DNA of 64,000 nucleotides from Agrypnia vestita (GCA_016648135.1 JADDOH010010116.1:1-64000); one strand, 5' to 3'. Shown: positions 32,093 to 43,179, counted from the first letter of the stretch. Translations and numbers: made by a program. The notes: generated by a model from the sequence alone, not told the origin.

Positions 32093-32396
32093 GATTTAAT
32101 GGTACTATAGGTTCAGGTCATCGTCTAGAAAATGGATGTTGTGTATGAGTGAATTTTTGAACGATTATAAGGTATCTGCAAAAATATCAACATCAATGTT
32201 AGGGTCAACACAATACATACTATATGTGCGACACAACCTTGTTATGGGAGAAAAGTAACCAACATTATTACTGTGTTGGCTTATTCTAAAGAATTTCGGG
32301 TTTTTGATACGGGGTTTAACATGCAAATTTATATCAGATATAGAGAGAGAATCAATAGCTCCGCTGAGAATCTTATGAAGCAGCAATTTTATCAAA
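32093..32396 (-). pseudogene. LINE family A, copy 3
   Basis: The minus frame 32165-32395 gives SISDINLHVKPRIKNPKFFR and VDPNIDVDIFADTL. It then hits a stop where other copies continue for about 15 residues. The 3' UTR is missing beyond about 32093, so both ends are truncated. Confidence 0.75.
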
Positions 32397-32695
32397 ATTA
32401 AACATGCTCAGACAGAAGAATGAATGTCGTATGTCTTCCGTAACACGTGGAGTTTTTCTAATTAAAATTGATCGAAGGTAGTTAAACAAAAGTTTTATCA
32501 TTATACTTTTAAAATTATACAATTTTATAAATACGTTAAGTGAAAATGAGAACTTTGAAAAAAATATATAATTTTTTAAGGGTTTCCCTCTATCATGTTG
32601 GGTTTCGAAGTATTTACAAGCATTGTAACTGTGCAAATTGAAACAAATTAATATTTTTCTGTAATTTTTCCGAAGCCACCGAAAGTTTTCCCGAG
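32397..32695. other. AT-rich, no supported feature
   Basis: A minus frame of 87 codons (32373-32636) starts outside the LINE and has no domain. Confidence 0.3.
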
Positions 32696-32945
32696 CGGTG
32701 TTTACTCAAGTCGAGCAACAAAGCCTTTTTCATGAACATAAAACTGAGACCATTTCTGGAGGCTTTTTACCCGAGAAGGGCACGAAAAACCCTCGAGGGA
32801 GTGAACTTTTTAGGGGGTTTTTTACAACACGGACTTCGGAGGCTGGGGATATCTTCATCATTAGCTGGCCAATCTCGCGATCTCGTGTCGGCGTCTCGTG
32901 CCTCGTTGTTACTGGTTGTCACACGACGGACGTAAATGAAATATG
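32696..32945 (+). other. Unassigned G+C-richer frames
   Basis: Two overlapping plus frames of 82 and 67 codons. The second contains LAGQSRDLVSASRASLLLVV. Nothing is recognised. Codon-like composition contrasts with its flanks. Confidence 0.25.
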
Positions 32946-33209
32946 AGATGAAATCAAATGAAAAAGATTTTCTACGAATGCGAATGATCAGATACTACGT
33001 GTTATCGATATTGATTTACGTAATGACGGCGTGGATGCTTCAAACGAATGAATATGGCGACTCGAAGTATTCGAAAGAAAAATTCTCAAAGTAAGCTGGA
33101 TGAATAACGAATGAAAATTTTATAAATATTTTTATATGAATTTTCTGAGAACACGATTACTGGATCTGTCTACAGAGGGATGGTTATTAAAATAAGTTAA
33201 ATAATAGAA

Positions 33210-33332
33210 ATCTCTATGATACGAAGTTATTTATTTGAGAAGTTTGTTTAGGAAGTGTTTTAAACGATGGCCCAGGGCTTACAACCTGTATGAGCTGACT
33301 TGAGTGATCACTCTATACAATACAACGTTCAA
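33210..33332 (-). repeat. Decayed repeat E core inside RTE fragment
   Basis: CTCTATGATACGAAGTTAT, GATGGCCCAGGGCTTACAAC and GAGTGATCACTCTATACAAT align with E. The adjoining RTE coding frame breaks here. Confidence 0.55.
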
Positions 33333-33334
33333 TA

Positions 33335-33495
33335 CCTCTTTTGGTTTCTTTATGTTGAGTGCGGTAGGCGCATCATGATACTCCTGCCACATTACATGGC
33401 CATACCACTTCAGTTTCGATTCTTTCACCTTTTCAGTAACAGGGACCACTCTAAAACTACCCCCGATATGCTCATTTCTCACTCTGAACATTACT
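33335..33495 (-). pseudogene. RTE-like LINE C-terminal fragment 3
   Basis: The minus frame reads RVRNEHIGGSFRVVPVTEKV then KESKLKWYGHVMWQEYHD and ALNIKKPKEV before entering repeat E. It shares VKESKLKWYGHVM with the fragment at 8755. Confidence 0.7.
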
Positions 33496-33545
33496 TCTTA
33501 AAGATGAATTAATTTTACCTAAAAATTAATACAAAAATAAGGCCT

Positions 33546-33875
33546 TCTTCTTCTTCTTTTTTAATAAGATCCTTGATCTTTATCGACAGGTCAGTCCTGA
33601 CGAGGACGTCCAGCTCTCTTTCTCTCTACCTCTTTGGTACCCCTCTAGAATTCCGCGCATCACGGCTCTGGGAAGACTTGTCTGGTCCATTCTCTCGACA
33701 TGGTCGCTCCAGAAACGCCTTCTCTGCCTCCTCCATCGTAAAATGTCTTGTATATCACAGGTTCTGCGGATTTCCGCATAGAGCACTCTGTCTCTGAGGA
33801 TCTTGCCCGGAATGGATCTAAAGATCTTCACCTCGGTTGTTTTAAGAAGGTTTTTAGTTCTCACCTGTCTGATAA
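33546..33875 (-). pseudogene. LINE C-terminal fragment (HVERM type)
   Basis: The minus frame 33580-33864 reads KIFRSIPGKILRDRVLYAEI, RRTCDIQDILRWRRQRRRFW and SDHVERMDQTSLPRAVMRG, the RxxDIxRxxxxxDIxxWxxxRRxxWxxHVxRM pattern common at the C-terminus of insect non-LTR ORFs. It ends near a TTCTTCTTC run at 33546, the complement of a GAA tail. Confidence 0.68.
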
Positions 33876-33886
33876 GTCTAAAAAAT

Positions 33887-34414
33887 TAACCCATAAAAAC
33901 CAAGTTTTTATTTTACTCCCTTTCTTTGTAAATTAAGTTTACCATCATGTAATAATTGATTGACTGAAAATGAAACATGTCTAGACAAATATCTATGTCA
34001 AAATCTCTAAAAATATCTCTTTATTATTTGATTTCTTCCCAAAAAACCGAAGTGTGCTGTCATCTATGAACCAATTGTCATAAATTTTCGAAATTCGTAG
34101 TGAAGTACCTATTATACCTACCGACGGAGTGATTCAAATTTTAAATATTCCTTGACGTTATCGGGCCGCCGGCGCCGTTGGTAGTAATCAAACTTTTGTG
34201 ATGATCCCAATTTGAAAAAACCATTAAAATTTCTAAAAATCCAAAATTATACTATAATTATTATTTTTTTAACGAAAATTTGAAAGATCTTTTTGATCGT
34301 CGCCACGCGTCTGCTTGCAAAGTTTCAGCTCGATTGGATCACGGGAAATGGGTTAAAAATCGATCCAATGTATTTTCGTCAAGAAAACAAGCAAGCAGAC
34401 GCCAGAAAGGAAGT
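33887..34414 (-). mobile_element. Repeat Y, copy 5
   Basis: TAACCCATAAAAACCAAGTT at the left and AAAGGAAGT at the right (one change from AAAGGGAGT). Length 528 bp. It begins only about 10 bases after the LINE fragment. Confidence 0.78.
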
Positions 34415-35100
34415 AAAAAATAAAGTCAACTATCAAAATATTTTTTTTACGCATTGAAGGTTAAGATCATTAAAATATTCACTTACCATTAATAACATTA
34501 TAATGTATCCATGGTTACGTCAAACGGCCTGGACAGTCGTTAAATAAATATAAAGTTGTAAAAACAATGAAAAAAACGAAACGAGGTCCAAAATATTTAT
34601 GTGCCGCTAAATTAGGGTTGAACCTTATTTTTTGGGAGCTATTCTTTGTTGTATTCCAGATGGAACAGCCCCACAACTCATTTATTACCTTGACAGGCCT
34701 CGAGAGATAAGCTTTTTTGGGAGCCAATTCAAGTAAAGCCCAGACCTAAGTTTTCTACCAAGAACTTGACCTCTGAACATCGTAACAGCAACTAGAAAGA
34801 ATTCAAGACTCAATATGCAAAACTTCATAATGCTTTTCGCACAGTATTGCTACAAAAAAAACCTTCCGGAACAATCCTGAATAGTCGAGAAGGATCCAGG
34901 ACTCTCTAAAATACTCTGGAATATTCTCGATCAATCTAGCATAGTCGAGGAATGTCTGAAAGTGTTACCCAGCGATGAAAAAGAATTTATAAATGAGTTG
35001 TGAATTACAAGAAAGTTTTAAATAATAGTGTTTTAATTTAATTCGAGTTATATAACTTTTGCCCATTTAATAATTTATAAATCACTAATTAAACAATCGC
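34415..35100. other. No gene; loose heat-shock-like units at 34860-34970
   Basis: A 70-codon minus frame (34515-34727) has no domain. 34855-34975 holds several GAA/TTC units (for example GGAATATTCTCGATCA) without perfect spacing. Confidence 0.3.
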
Positions 35101-35104
35101 CAAT

Positions 35105-35185
35105 GGGATCCGAAACGTCGGCCAGAAAGGTCGTATCAACACGACATAATACCTCAGAAGATACAAACCAGAAGACAATTGCTAT
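35105..35185 (-). repeat. Inverted relative of 1131-1200
   Basis: CCGAAACGTCGGCCAGAAAG and AATACCTCAGAAGATACAAA correspond, as complements, to 1135-1195. It belongs to the same block that carries the CCTGACGAAGG motif. Confidence 0.5.
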
Positions 35186-35698
35186 TACTTAAAAAAAAAA
35201 TAGTTTGTTCTCGCTTTTGACTGTTGGAATAGTTTTTGAAAAGAGGCGGAAAATTATGCATTTATACTAAACAATCTACGCAGATTTGCCGAACCAGATA
35301 GTAAAAATTAATAAGGCACTTTATAAAGGGGACTAGGTACTTCAGAAATTATTAAAAATACAAACTAACAAAAGTCTTGCAGATTAAAAATCAGGATTAA
35401 CGCAACACAGACGATGAATACAGACCTTAAGCTTTAGCTTTCACTTTAAATAATAAATGACTTTCGTTCAGCTGAGTTATTTCCTAAAAATATTTATTTT
35501 AACGAAAATTTAATAATTATTAAAATATTTTTACTTCGACAATATTTGACAGTTGTTAACTTAAAATATAATTTCAAAACTCAATGAGCTAACATATCGC
35601 TGATTGCATGCTGCTAGACTTATTTTGATATTTTTTTTTTTATAATGGCATAATGAGCACTACAAACATAATTTTTTGAGTAATTATACTAAAGACTA
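35186..35698. other. AT-rich, no supported feature
   Basis: No frame above 60 codons or repeat partner noticed. Confidence 0.35.
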
Positions 35699-35699
35699 G

Positions 35700-36010
35700 C
35701 TTCCTTCCTTCCCGGGTTTCAATCCGTGGGATTGGTTTGCAGCAAAGCACATCTCCTTCTCCATTCTGCTCGGTCTCCGGCGATCCTCTTCAGCTCTGTG
35801 TAGGAGGCACAATTCATATCTTGGCACACTTGCTCTAGATATTCACGGCGAGGGTGCCCTCTGGCAATCTTTCCCTCTACCAGTATAGTTTTGAGCAGAT
35901 TTTCATGGCGTAAAATGTGCCCCATCCATTTTGCACGCCTTTTCGAGATGGTATTCATCATGTGCCTGGTTTCATCGATCCCGATTGATCGAAGTCTAGC
36001 TATAACCCGT
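35700..36010 (-). pseudogene. RTE-like LINE C-terminal fragment 4
   Basis: The minus frame reads MMNTISKRRAKWMGHILRHE, NLLKTILVEGKIARGHPRRE, YLEQVCQDMNC and AGDRAEWRRRC, and the frame can be followed upstream to ARLRSIGIDETRH. This is the KWxGHxLRHExLLKTxLEGKxxGxxxRR tail of RTE-type ORFs. The reading frame is open over about 100 codons, so it is relatively young. Confidence 0.75.
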
Positions 36011-36604
36011 CAAATAACGTACTTCTATTTTAAAAATTGGCTGCCTATTAAGGCTGTGAGAACAGCGCTATATAGAATAGCGTAGCGTCTCAGTAATTTT
36101 AGTTACGGACATTACAAAATGGATAATCATGTTTTATTTTTTGTTTCTTATACCTCATTATTATTTGAGCCATTTGATAGCGTTACTGATAGACATTATT
36201 ACCTATGGATTTTTTTTTGTGCCTCATTTTATACACATAATTATTATTTGTGCCATCTGGAAGCGTTAGTGATGAATATTGTTACAAAGAGAGTTTTATA
36301 TTTTAATTAATGATTATGATTATGACCATTAAAATATGCGATAAAGTAATGGAAGCAAATTTTAGTTTTAATTTTCATTAAACAAAAACATTAAAAATAC
36401 ATAAATATTTTTAAAAAAACATCTTATTCAGGGTATTTTATTAAAAAAACATAGTCATATTTTCATTTTATCTAATTTTATTAATTTTAATTAATTTTGA
36501 AATCATACTTATTTTGAAAACGGAATGAGATCAGCTATTGGATAAAAAGTTACGGACGGACATTCGAAATAAAAATATCTTTAAGTTTTCACGGCCGTTC
36601 AGAA
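36011..36604. other. AT-rich, no supported feature
   Basis: Short T-rich frames only (for example 36119-36310). Confidence 0.35.
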
Positions 36605-36708
36605 TCTTCTGTGTATAGTTTTCTGGGATATTCTGCCGTGTATATGTGTATGTACACGGCATACACATATACACTGCAGAATTTCCCAGAAAACTATACA
36701 CAAGACAT
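36605..36708. repeat. Short hairpin element, copy 2
   Basis: The arms match copy 1 (CTTCTGTGTATAGTTTTCTG). The centre carries an extra inverted segment (CCGTGTATATGTGTATGTAC and relatives), so the whole 104 bases can fold into one long stem. Confidence 0.8.
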
Positions 36709-36744
36709 TCGAAATTATTATTGTCTGTTATTTGGGATATTTGA

Positions 36745-36940
36745 GATCAGTGTTCTGAAGTGGAGATCTTGGGAGAATAAAAGAGGCATCGGAAGACCTC
36801 AAAAAGATGGGCCGACGACACAGCCGCTGTGGGGGGAAAGAAATGGCTACAACTAGCAAACAACAAGGAGGGATGGATTGGTATGGAAGAGGCCTGTATC
36901 CAGCAGTGGAGAGATGAAGGCTGAAGAAGAAGAAGAAGAA
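36745..36940 (+). pseudogene. RTE-like LINE 3' end with GAA repeat
   Basis: Across frames: RRWADDTAAVGGKKWLQLAN-like reading (GIGRPQKDGPTTQPLWG in the shifted frame), then EEACIQQWRDEG and a GAAGAAGAAGAAGAAG tail. The same ending occurs at 56231-56580 with the frame better kept. A tail of GAA units is typical of RTE 3' ends. Confidence 0.72.
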
Positions 36941-36944
36941 GTAA

Positions 36945-37008
36945 ACCTATAAAGACTTCCATACACGTTTCCCGTATAAATAACTTCGTCTCTCTGAGAC
37001 TTCTATCT
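36945..37008 (+). repeat. Repeat E fragment between two RTE tails
   Basis: CTATAAAGACTTCCATACAC, TTTCCCGTATAAATAACTTC and GTCTCTCTGAGAC correspond to the end of the E arm in plus orientation. It also resembles 52545-52590. Confidence 0.5.
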
Positions 37009-37009
37009 T

Positions 37010-37401
37010 CTTCTTTTGGTGTCATGTCAGGTCTCCCCAACGTTGACTATCACCCGAGAGAAAGCGTCCCTGTCCTGGGCAGCACGAAACAGCTCTCCAA
37101 CACTTCTTATGCCCGTCCAGTCGCGTATATTGCGGAGCCAGGAAATTTGTCTCCTTCCAACACCTCTACGACCCTCTATCTTGCCCATAAGAATCAGGTG
37201 GAACGATTCATATTTTTCTCCTCTGAGCACATGACTCAAATACGATACCTTTCGGATTTTGATATTTGTCAGCAACTCTCTATTCAGCAACTCTCTGTTC
37301 TTTGAAGAACTCTTGTGTTGCTGACCATATCCATCCAGGGTATCCGGAGCATTCTCCGATGTATCCACATTTCGAACGCCTCCAGCCTTCATGCTACTCA
37401 C
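37010..37401 (-). pseudogene. RTE-like LINE C-terminal fragment 5
   Basis: The minus frame gives NRELLTNIKIRKVSYLSHVL, GKIEGRRGVGRRQISWLRNI, RDWTGIRSVGELFRAAQDRD and AFSRVIVNVGET, then a stop and an AAGAAGAAGATAG end. It is the same family as the fragment at 8365 but without frameshift. The start at 37401 precedes a short non-homologous N-terminal stretch (VDTSENAPDTLDGYGQQHKS) that comes from the LINE's inter-domain region or a shifted frame. Confidence 0.78.
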
Positions 37402-37559
37402 TTTGAGGGTCCACGATTCTACGACTTCTATAATTTTCCTTAATTAATAGAAAAATTTTGCTCAAACACTTTTGATTTATAATTTAGGCATGAATCTACC
37501 TGAAAAGTACTGCGAACTAGCTCCGTTACATCGTATATAAATAAACTTAGAACCTACCA

Positions 37560-38745
37560 ACAAATATATTGGAATATTCGTCAGTTACTTGGTCACCTTA
37601 TTACACAACACATATTACGAGAATCGAAAGAGTGCAGAAAAAGTTTCTACGAATTTTATCATTCAAAGCTGGTCAAAACAACAATCTTCACAGCTACGAA
37701 GATCTACTTGCCTTTTTCAAGATGCACAAACTTGAGTCCCGACGGAAAATATCCGATCTCGTTGTGCTACACAAGATTCTCAGCGGAGCTAGTGATTCTC
37801 TCTCTCTATCTGACATAAATTTGCATGTTAAACCCCGTATAAGAAACCCGGAGTTCTTTAGAATAAGCCAACACACTAATAATGTCGGTTACTTTTCTCC
37901 CATCACAAGGTTGTGTCGCACATATAATTTGTATTGTGCTGACCCTAACATTGATGCTGATATTCTTGCAGACACCTTATCTTCGTTCAAATACTCACTC
38001 ATACACAACATCCATTTTCTACACGATGACATGACCCTACAGATCCGTTGAATCAATCATTCATTTAATACGAATCGCACTACATTCAAACACAAAATAT
38101 AAAATACACATAAAAGTACATGTAAAATATAATTAATTAATGTATATTATAGATATCTCACTGAGACGAAACTGTATTAATTATAGGAAAGTAGGTATAG
38201 AAGTCATTTGGGTGTAACAGGACTTATGACCTGTCTTTTTATTGGTTGGCTTAAGTGATCACTTTACACAATTGTAACATTCGCCATTTCCACCCATGAT
38301 AGAATATACCATGCTTATTCATTTTTTGGAAGTTGTATATATGTTCAAATTGCGTGAAGCTTTCATATATGAGTTGTAAGCGCCTTTTCCATGCGGCCTG
38401 TACAAAGCCATTTTCATTCCCCTAAATCCCCACAGATGTCGCTAATGAGAAAATCTACAATTGATTTACGGAATTTTGGGAGCAATATACTTTATTAATG
38501 TGTAATGAAATTCATCCGAATACTTGCATTACACTAGGATACGCCAGGAAATATTATTTCCAATTTTTGTTAAATTCCAAAATTAATGTTAATTGCAATA
38601 AATGTTAATTGCAAAAATTCACATTACTAGAGCGTGCCGCAGACACTTGTAATTGGGATAACGGGCATAGTCTTCACTATAATGTTTATTATCAGAGTAT
38701 CATGTACTTATTATCCTGTTAGTGTTTCTAATAAATAAATAAAAT
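37560..38745 (+). pseudogene. LINE family A, copy 4, longest copy with nested repeat E
   Basis: The 160-residue frame at 37569-38051 reads MEYSSVTWSPYYTTHITRIE, RVQKKFLRILSFKAG, KLESRRKISDLVVLHKILSG, then the family A tail KPRIRNPEFFRISQHTNNVG to LHDDMTLQIR. This is the region after the reverse transcriptase palm, still open. The 3' UTR continues to about 38140, is interrupted by repeat E until about 38620, and ends near 38745 with AATAAATAAATAAAATAAAC. The uninterrupted 3' UTR of copy 2 gives the empty site near AATTAATTGCAAAA. Confidence 0.82.
38141..38500 (-). mobile_element. Repeat E inserted in LINE A 3' UTR
   Basis: The inverted arm is nearly identical to 2650-2940, with the same centre (CCCACAGATGTCGCTAATGA and GGGAGCAATATACTTTATT). 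The 72-base tail is missing. 38501-38620 is additional sequence of unclear origin before the LINE resumes. Confidence 0.82.
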
Positions 38746-39065
38746 AAACGTCTAAAAATATGAATTGAAAATAACAAAATGCTATTATGTGCATAACTGG
38801 TATCGTGAGCACGTGACTGCGTCCGATGCAAATGCATTATATTTTTACGAGCCGCATATTATTCGTAATACGTGAGTGAACATAATTATTTAATATTCCT
38901 GGTTTGCACCGAAGCTACAAAAATGTTTTCAGTATTGTAATTTAAAATGGCATGCGGAACCGATTCCAGATAACTCTCTCTTAATAAATTGCATTACATC
39001 TAAATTGAACAATTCACTTTTTCAATTTATATGTAACGTAATTTACGAACATGGGTTTTGAAGCC
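38746..39065. other. No supported feature
   Basis: No frame and no repeat partner noticed. Confidence 0.35.
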
Positions 39066-39076
39066 AATGGATTGCC

Positions 39077-39418
39077 CAGAGACGAAACTGTATTAATTAT
39101 GGGAAAGTAGGTATAGAAGTCATTTTTGGGTGTAACAGGACTTATGACCTGTCTTTAGGTAGGCTTAAGTGATCACTTTACACAATTGTAACATTCACCA
39201 TTTCCACCCATGATAGAATATACCATGCTTATTCATTTTTTGGAAGTTGTATATATGTTCCTGTTACACCCAAAAATGACTTCTATACCTACTTTCCCAT
39301 AATTAATACAGTTTCGTCTCTGTGAGATATCTATAATATACACTAATTGATTAATAATGTCTCTGTGACATAAATCCAGCACTGTTCTGAAAGATTTGAA
39401 CAAACTCAAAATATTCTG
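39077..39418 (+). mobile_element. Repeat E, compact fold-back copy, 11-bp target duplication
   Basis: Partial left arm (39077-39260) and right arm (39261-39346) face each other, followed by the 72-base tail ending ATATTCTG. The direct repeat AATGGATTGCC flanks it at 39066-39076 and 39419-39429. The centre found in other copies is deleted. Confidence 0.9.
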
Positions 39419-39459
39419 AATGGATTGCCAGCGCGCCTTCGCACCCGTAGATTTTTTGT

Positions 39460-40735
39460 AACTTTTAGTCATATTTTATCAATTTGTGTATTAACCTTAA
39501 CATATAGATATATGTTGTTGCGGACTTTTAAATAGAACTTTTTGAATTCTACAACTTCTCTACAGAAAATATTTAAATATATCTTACTGTTAAGGGGGGG
39601 TAAGGTTAATTCGTACAAAAAAAGGCATATTTTTGTGAATTTTTTGTGACGACACAGTTAAAACCTCTTTATTAAAACCAATGGTACATTAAATTATGAC
39701 GTTTGAAGAATATTGTGTAAAATTTTCAAGACGAAATATTTAAAAATACGGCAATGGCAGCAATTATTCGGACGTGTCTCGGAAAAAAGTAGAATTGCGG
39801 TGTCCATCATAACTTGGTGCTAGATTATCTGGAATCAAAAAATCAAAGTTCATTCGTTAGGTAATAGGTTTTTCCAGGTAACGCTGGGAGTGTTTTTTAA
39901 AATTTCAATTTTTCAATTTTTTGGAACACTGAAGGGAAAAACGCGATTTTTTGCGAAAAATATCGACTAATTTGTTATTAAAAAATAAAAATTAATAACA
40001 AATTTGAAAAAAAATCTCCAGCGTTACCTCGTAAATTATGTACAGAAATAGTGTTCAAAATTTCAAAAGGATCGGTGCAGTAGTTTTGAAGTTATGATGG
40101 ACTCCGACTTTGAAAACGTGAGATGTGGGGAAAACGCTTTAAAGTTTTGCACACTGTAAAATTCAAAATAAAACTCAACACTTATTTTACACTTACACAT
40201 AATCGTCGATGCCATGTTCACACAGCAAAGAGCTTTCATCATCAGCATCGTTTTGTCCTTGTCTACGCAAAACTCTTCCAATACAATAGCACGTCCGGTA
40301 CTCCTCAGGTGAGCGCGTCTCTTAGCTGCCCGAGCAGGTATAGAAAATCAGTCTGAGTATCGCTCAAATGTTCATAATTTCGTCAATTTTGCTCCTATTG
40401 ACTTGAAATTTTGACACAATATTCTTGCGATGTTATACATTCATTTAAAAAATTAAAAATAAAATGCAAAAAAAAAAGTTAAAAACCTTACCCCCCCCCC
40501 TTAAGGCAGCGTTCGTAAAAAACGCATCGTTTAACCATTTTTTTAAATAGGTCAACACGAAAAGTTCTTTTATTTTAAAGGTATAATATATAGCCTATGT
40601 CCTCTCTAAAAGTCCATTCTAAATATTGGTGAAAGGATTTTTGAAATCGGATCAGTAGTTTCGGAGATTACCTCCTACATCCAAACTTCCAAACTTTATC
40701 TCTTTATATATTAGTATAGGTATAGATAATCCTCC
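39460..40735 (+). repeat. Repeat Z, copy 1, split by a TTAA element
   Basis: 39460-39589 plus 40505-40735 align with the continuous copy at 51757-52110 and with the partial one at 63370-63630. The family ends with AATATTGGTGAAAG, AATCGGATCAGTAGTTTCGG and a terminal ATTAGTATAGGTATAG. Such 3' ends are frequent in insect genomes, but the element type is not settled from this sequence. Confidence 0.75.
39594..40500. mobile_element. TTAA-flanked DNA element (piggyBac or Kolobok type)
   Basis: TTAA lies at 39590-39593 and 40501-40504. The ends are inverted: GGGGGGGTAAGGTT and AACCTTACCCCCCCCCC. The continuous Z copy at 51860-51890 reads CTTACCGTAAAGGTAGCGC where this one reads CTTACTG-TTAA-element-TTAA-GGCAGCG, a good empty-site match. 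At 907 bp, with no transposase domain in the short frames inside (72 and 77 codons), it is non-autonomous. Confidence 0.85.
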
Positions 40736-40829
40736 TTACTTTCAGGACAAGAACGTCCTTAAAATATTGTCACAAGATGTTTTACTGATAACAACGCGAT
40801 AGAATTCTCTCGAGTTTCTTCTTCGCCTC

Positions 40830-41245
40830 TCGAGAGATCAGTGTTAGTGATGCGCGATAATAAGTGAAAGAAGTTTCTACGGGGAAAGAAATTTTTTTAT
40901 GCGAATATTGCACGGAATTAAGCAGAAAGTGATCTAAGCGATAGAAACAGCGCTTAGTTTGAATTAAGAAGCAGTGCTATATGTGTGTGAAATATCTTGG
41001 AAACATTTGGTGACTATAAAATTACGAACGATACTTCGATTTAACTCTTATCCAGTGACCTTTCGCGTAATAAATAAGAGTTTAAATTGTGTTAGTGTTT
41101 TCTTTTACCCCTCACGAAATATTGGTGTTAATTTTATATTTATTTGGATAAAATAATAGGGTAGTACATAGATATGTGCGAAATAAACTGATTTTTGTTC
41201 CGAAATTTTAACACGAGATATGGTTCCTCATCTAAATAAGGTGCG
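40830..41245 (+). other. Possible untranslated first exon of a host gene
   Basis: GAGATCAGTGTTAGTG at about 40847 fits the arthropod initiator TCAGT. It is followed by some 390 bases of A-rich leader without a long frame and by AAATAAG|GTGCGT at 41234-41246, a good splice-donor string. No repeat partner occurs in the window. This is a motif reading only. A 60-codon frame at 40974-41156 has no domain. Confidence 0.2.
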
Positions 41246-43035
41246 TGTTATTTTCCAAAATCGCTTGTTTTTCGTTATATTTTAAGTGTAGGTAATATTA
41301 CAAACTGTTTACACAATTATAAAAATCGTTCGTATACTCATGTACGAGCGGTAAAATTTATGCTTTAAATCTAAAATAACGACAAAATTATATATGTATG
41401 AAGTATTGAGTTGTAAAAACGTGTCCATTTTCAAAAAAAGTCCACTTTCATGTTTTATCGATTTTTGGCCTAAAACGGTTCCGCATTCAAAAGATTTGAA
41501 GCTAACTTTGACAGCTGTATTAAATTCCGAATGAATAAATATGTTTTTTTTTATTTTGAAAAGAATATCAGACAATTACGTCATTTTTGCAATAAATAAT
41601 TTCTCGAATATCATTTTAAAACGTTTATGATATGGTGACTTAAAAAAATTCTTAAAAAACATGGACTAACATAAAATACAGAAATGTATACGAGAGGCCC
41701 CCTTTGACATTTCGATTACACTTATTCGAATTCATTTTTTTAAATTTATATAACCAATCATTCGTCAGCTTTCGAATCGAGCATCTTTATGATTGGTACT
41801 CGATTCAAGATGGTCGTCAATACAATACGACAAATTCAAGTAACTAAACATTTGACAGTTCAATGATGCGCGTGCTTTTCGTTTGTCTCGCATTCCCGCT
41901 ACATGCTGGTTTCCGCTACATGCATTCCAGCTACAATGCGCAAACTGCGCGTGCTCCCAACTTCCGTTACAATAAAAAAATACTCTGAATGCGAAAAAGA
42001 CATAAAACTTCAAAAAAGTTAACAGTAATGTTTCAAGACAAAAATTCGAAACGAAAACTAAAACCACGTATTGTAGATCAATTTATCATACTCACGTTAT
42101 GCCCAGTTGGCTGGTCGTGGTTTGTAAGCAGAGATTTACGATCGTAGAAGTCAATTTCAGACTTGAAGACTGACAAAAAATGAATGATGAATTCTTGCTC
42201 GTCTGAAAAAGCTTTGTGTATTTTAGTAGTAAACGTGTGTATTTTTTTAAGCCGTGGATATTACTGGTTTGATAACATATCTAAAAGTTAGACAACTAAT
42301 AAAAACTTTTCTGAATTCACGGACCACATCATTGGAGTAATTTCGTGTATCATTTTACTTTTCAATCCCGTCGCAATAAAATTAATCATTTTTATCTCTT
42401 TGTTTGTAGGGTGGGTAAAACTGATGTAAAGTGTAGAGTGGAGACCCAGGCGAAACTAAGAAAAACCTTTGAAAACATATATAAATTTAAAAAGTATTTA
42501 TTACATCATAAAATGTACTTGTTTAACAATAGTTAAACCGAAACATTTGGCAATGAGTAATATTTTTATGCTTAGTTACAATTAGTCTCAAAAAAATCAC
42601 GTCATAGCGACTTTGAACCTCAAAATCTGAAAAAGTTAACAACACTTTACTTTTTTCACTTAAATTATAACAAAATAATAGTCTTCTTGACAACTAAAAC
42701 AAAAACTCTTCTAAAAATAAAGGTACAAAAAATAAATAAAAATAAACATATTGGTTTAAAACACGAGTTACAAACAAAAACAGTCCTCCTTTTTAGTATT
42801 TTTCCTCCTCGCGAAATCCTCGTCTTTTTCCTCCTCGAAAATCCTCGCGAAAAATTTCAGATATTTTTTCTTGTCTGGGGTTTGTCTGAGTAATTTTCTT
42901 CTAAATTTTTAAATCGAGTCTATCACAACTGAGGCTGCATTTTCGTCCAACACGTTTATTTTACGTCTATTGAAAGCCATTGTAACTATCTGAAATAAAA
43001 AATTACACTAAAATGTATCAAATTGTAAAACCAAA
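41246..43035. other. Unassigned, apparently single-copy within the window
   Basis: Minus frames at 41309-41575 and 41765-42067 and plus frames at 42345 and 42687 have no domain. 42800-42855 has a doubled TCCTCGCGAAA motif. This is one of the longest stretches without a recognisable repeat. Confidence 0.4.
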
Positions 43036-43179
43036 CAATATCGCTTTTTGTTACGTAAAGTGTAGGGCTTAGCCCGTGGGACCTACGAGTGTCTAGTAAA
43101 TACCTTTGCAAGAAGCGCCCGCGCACGTGCTTCAGCCCCGCGACAGTCGCGCCACTGACAGAAAGTACAGTTACAGTTC

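Noticed and set aside
37694..37876. 60-codon minus frame
   Set aside because: Antisense shadow of the LINE A ORF2 frame at 37569-38051.
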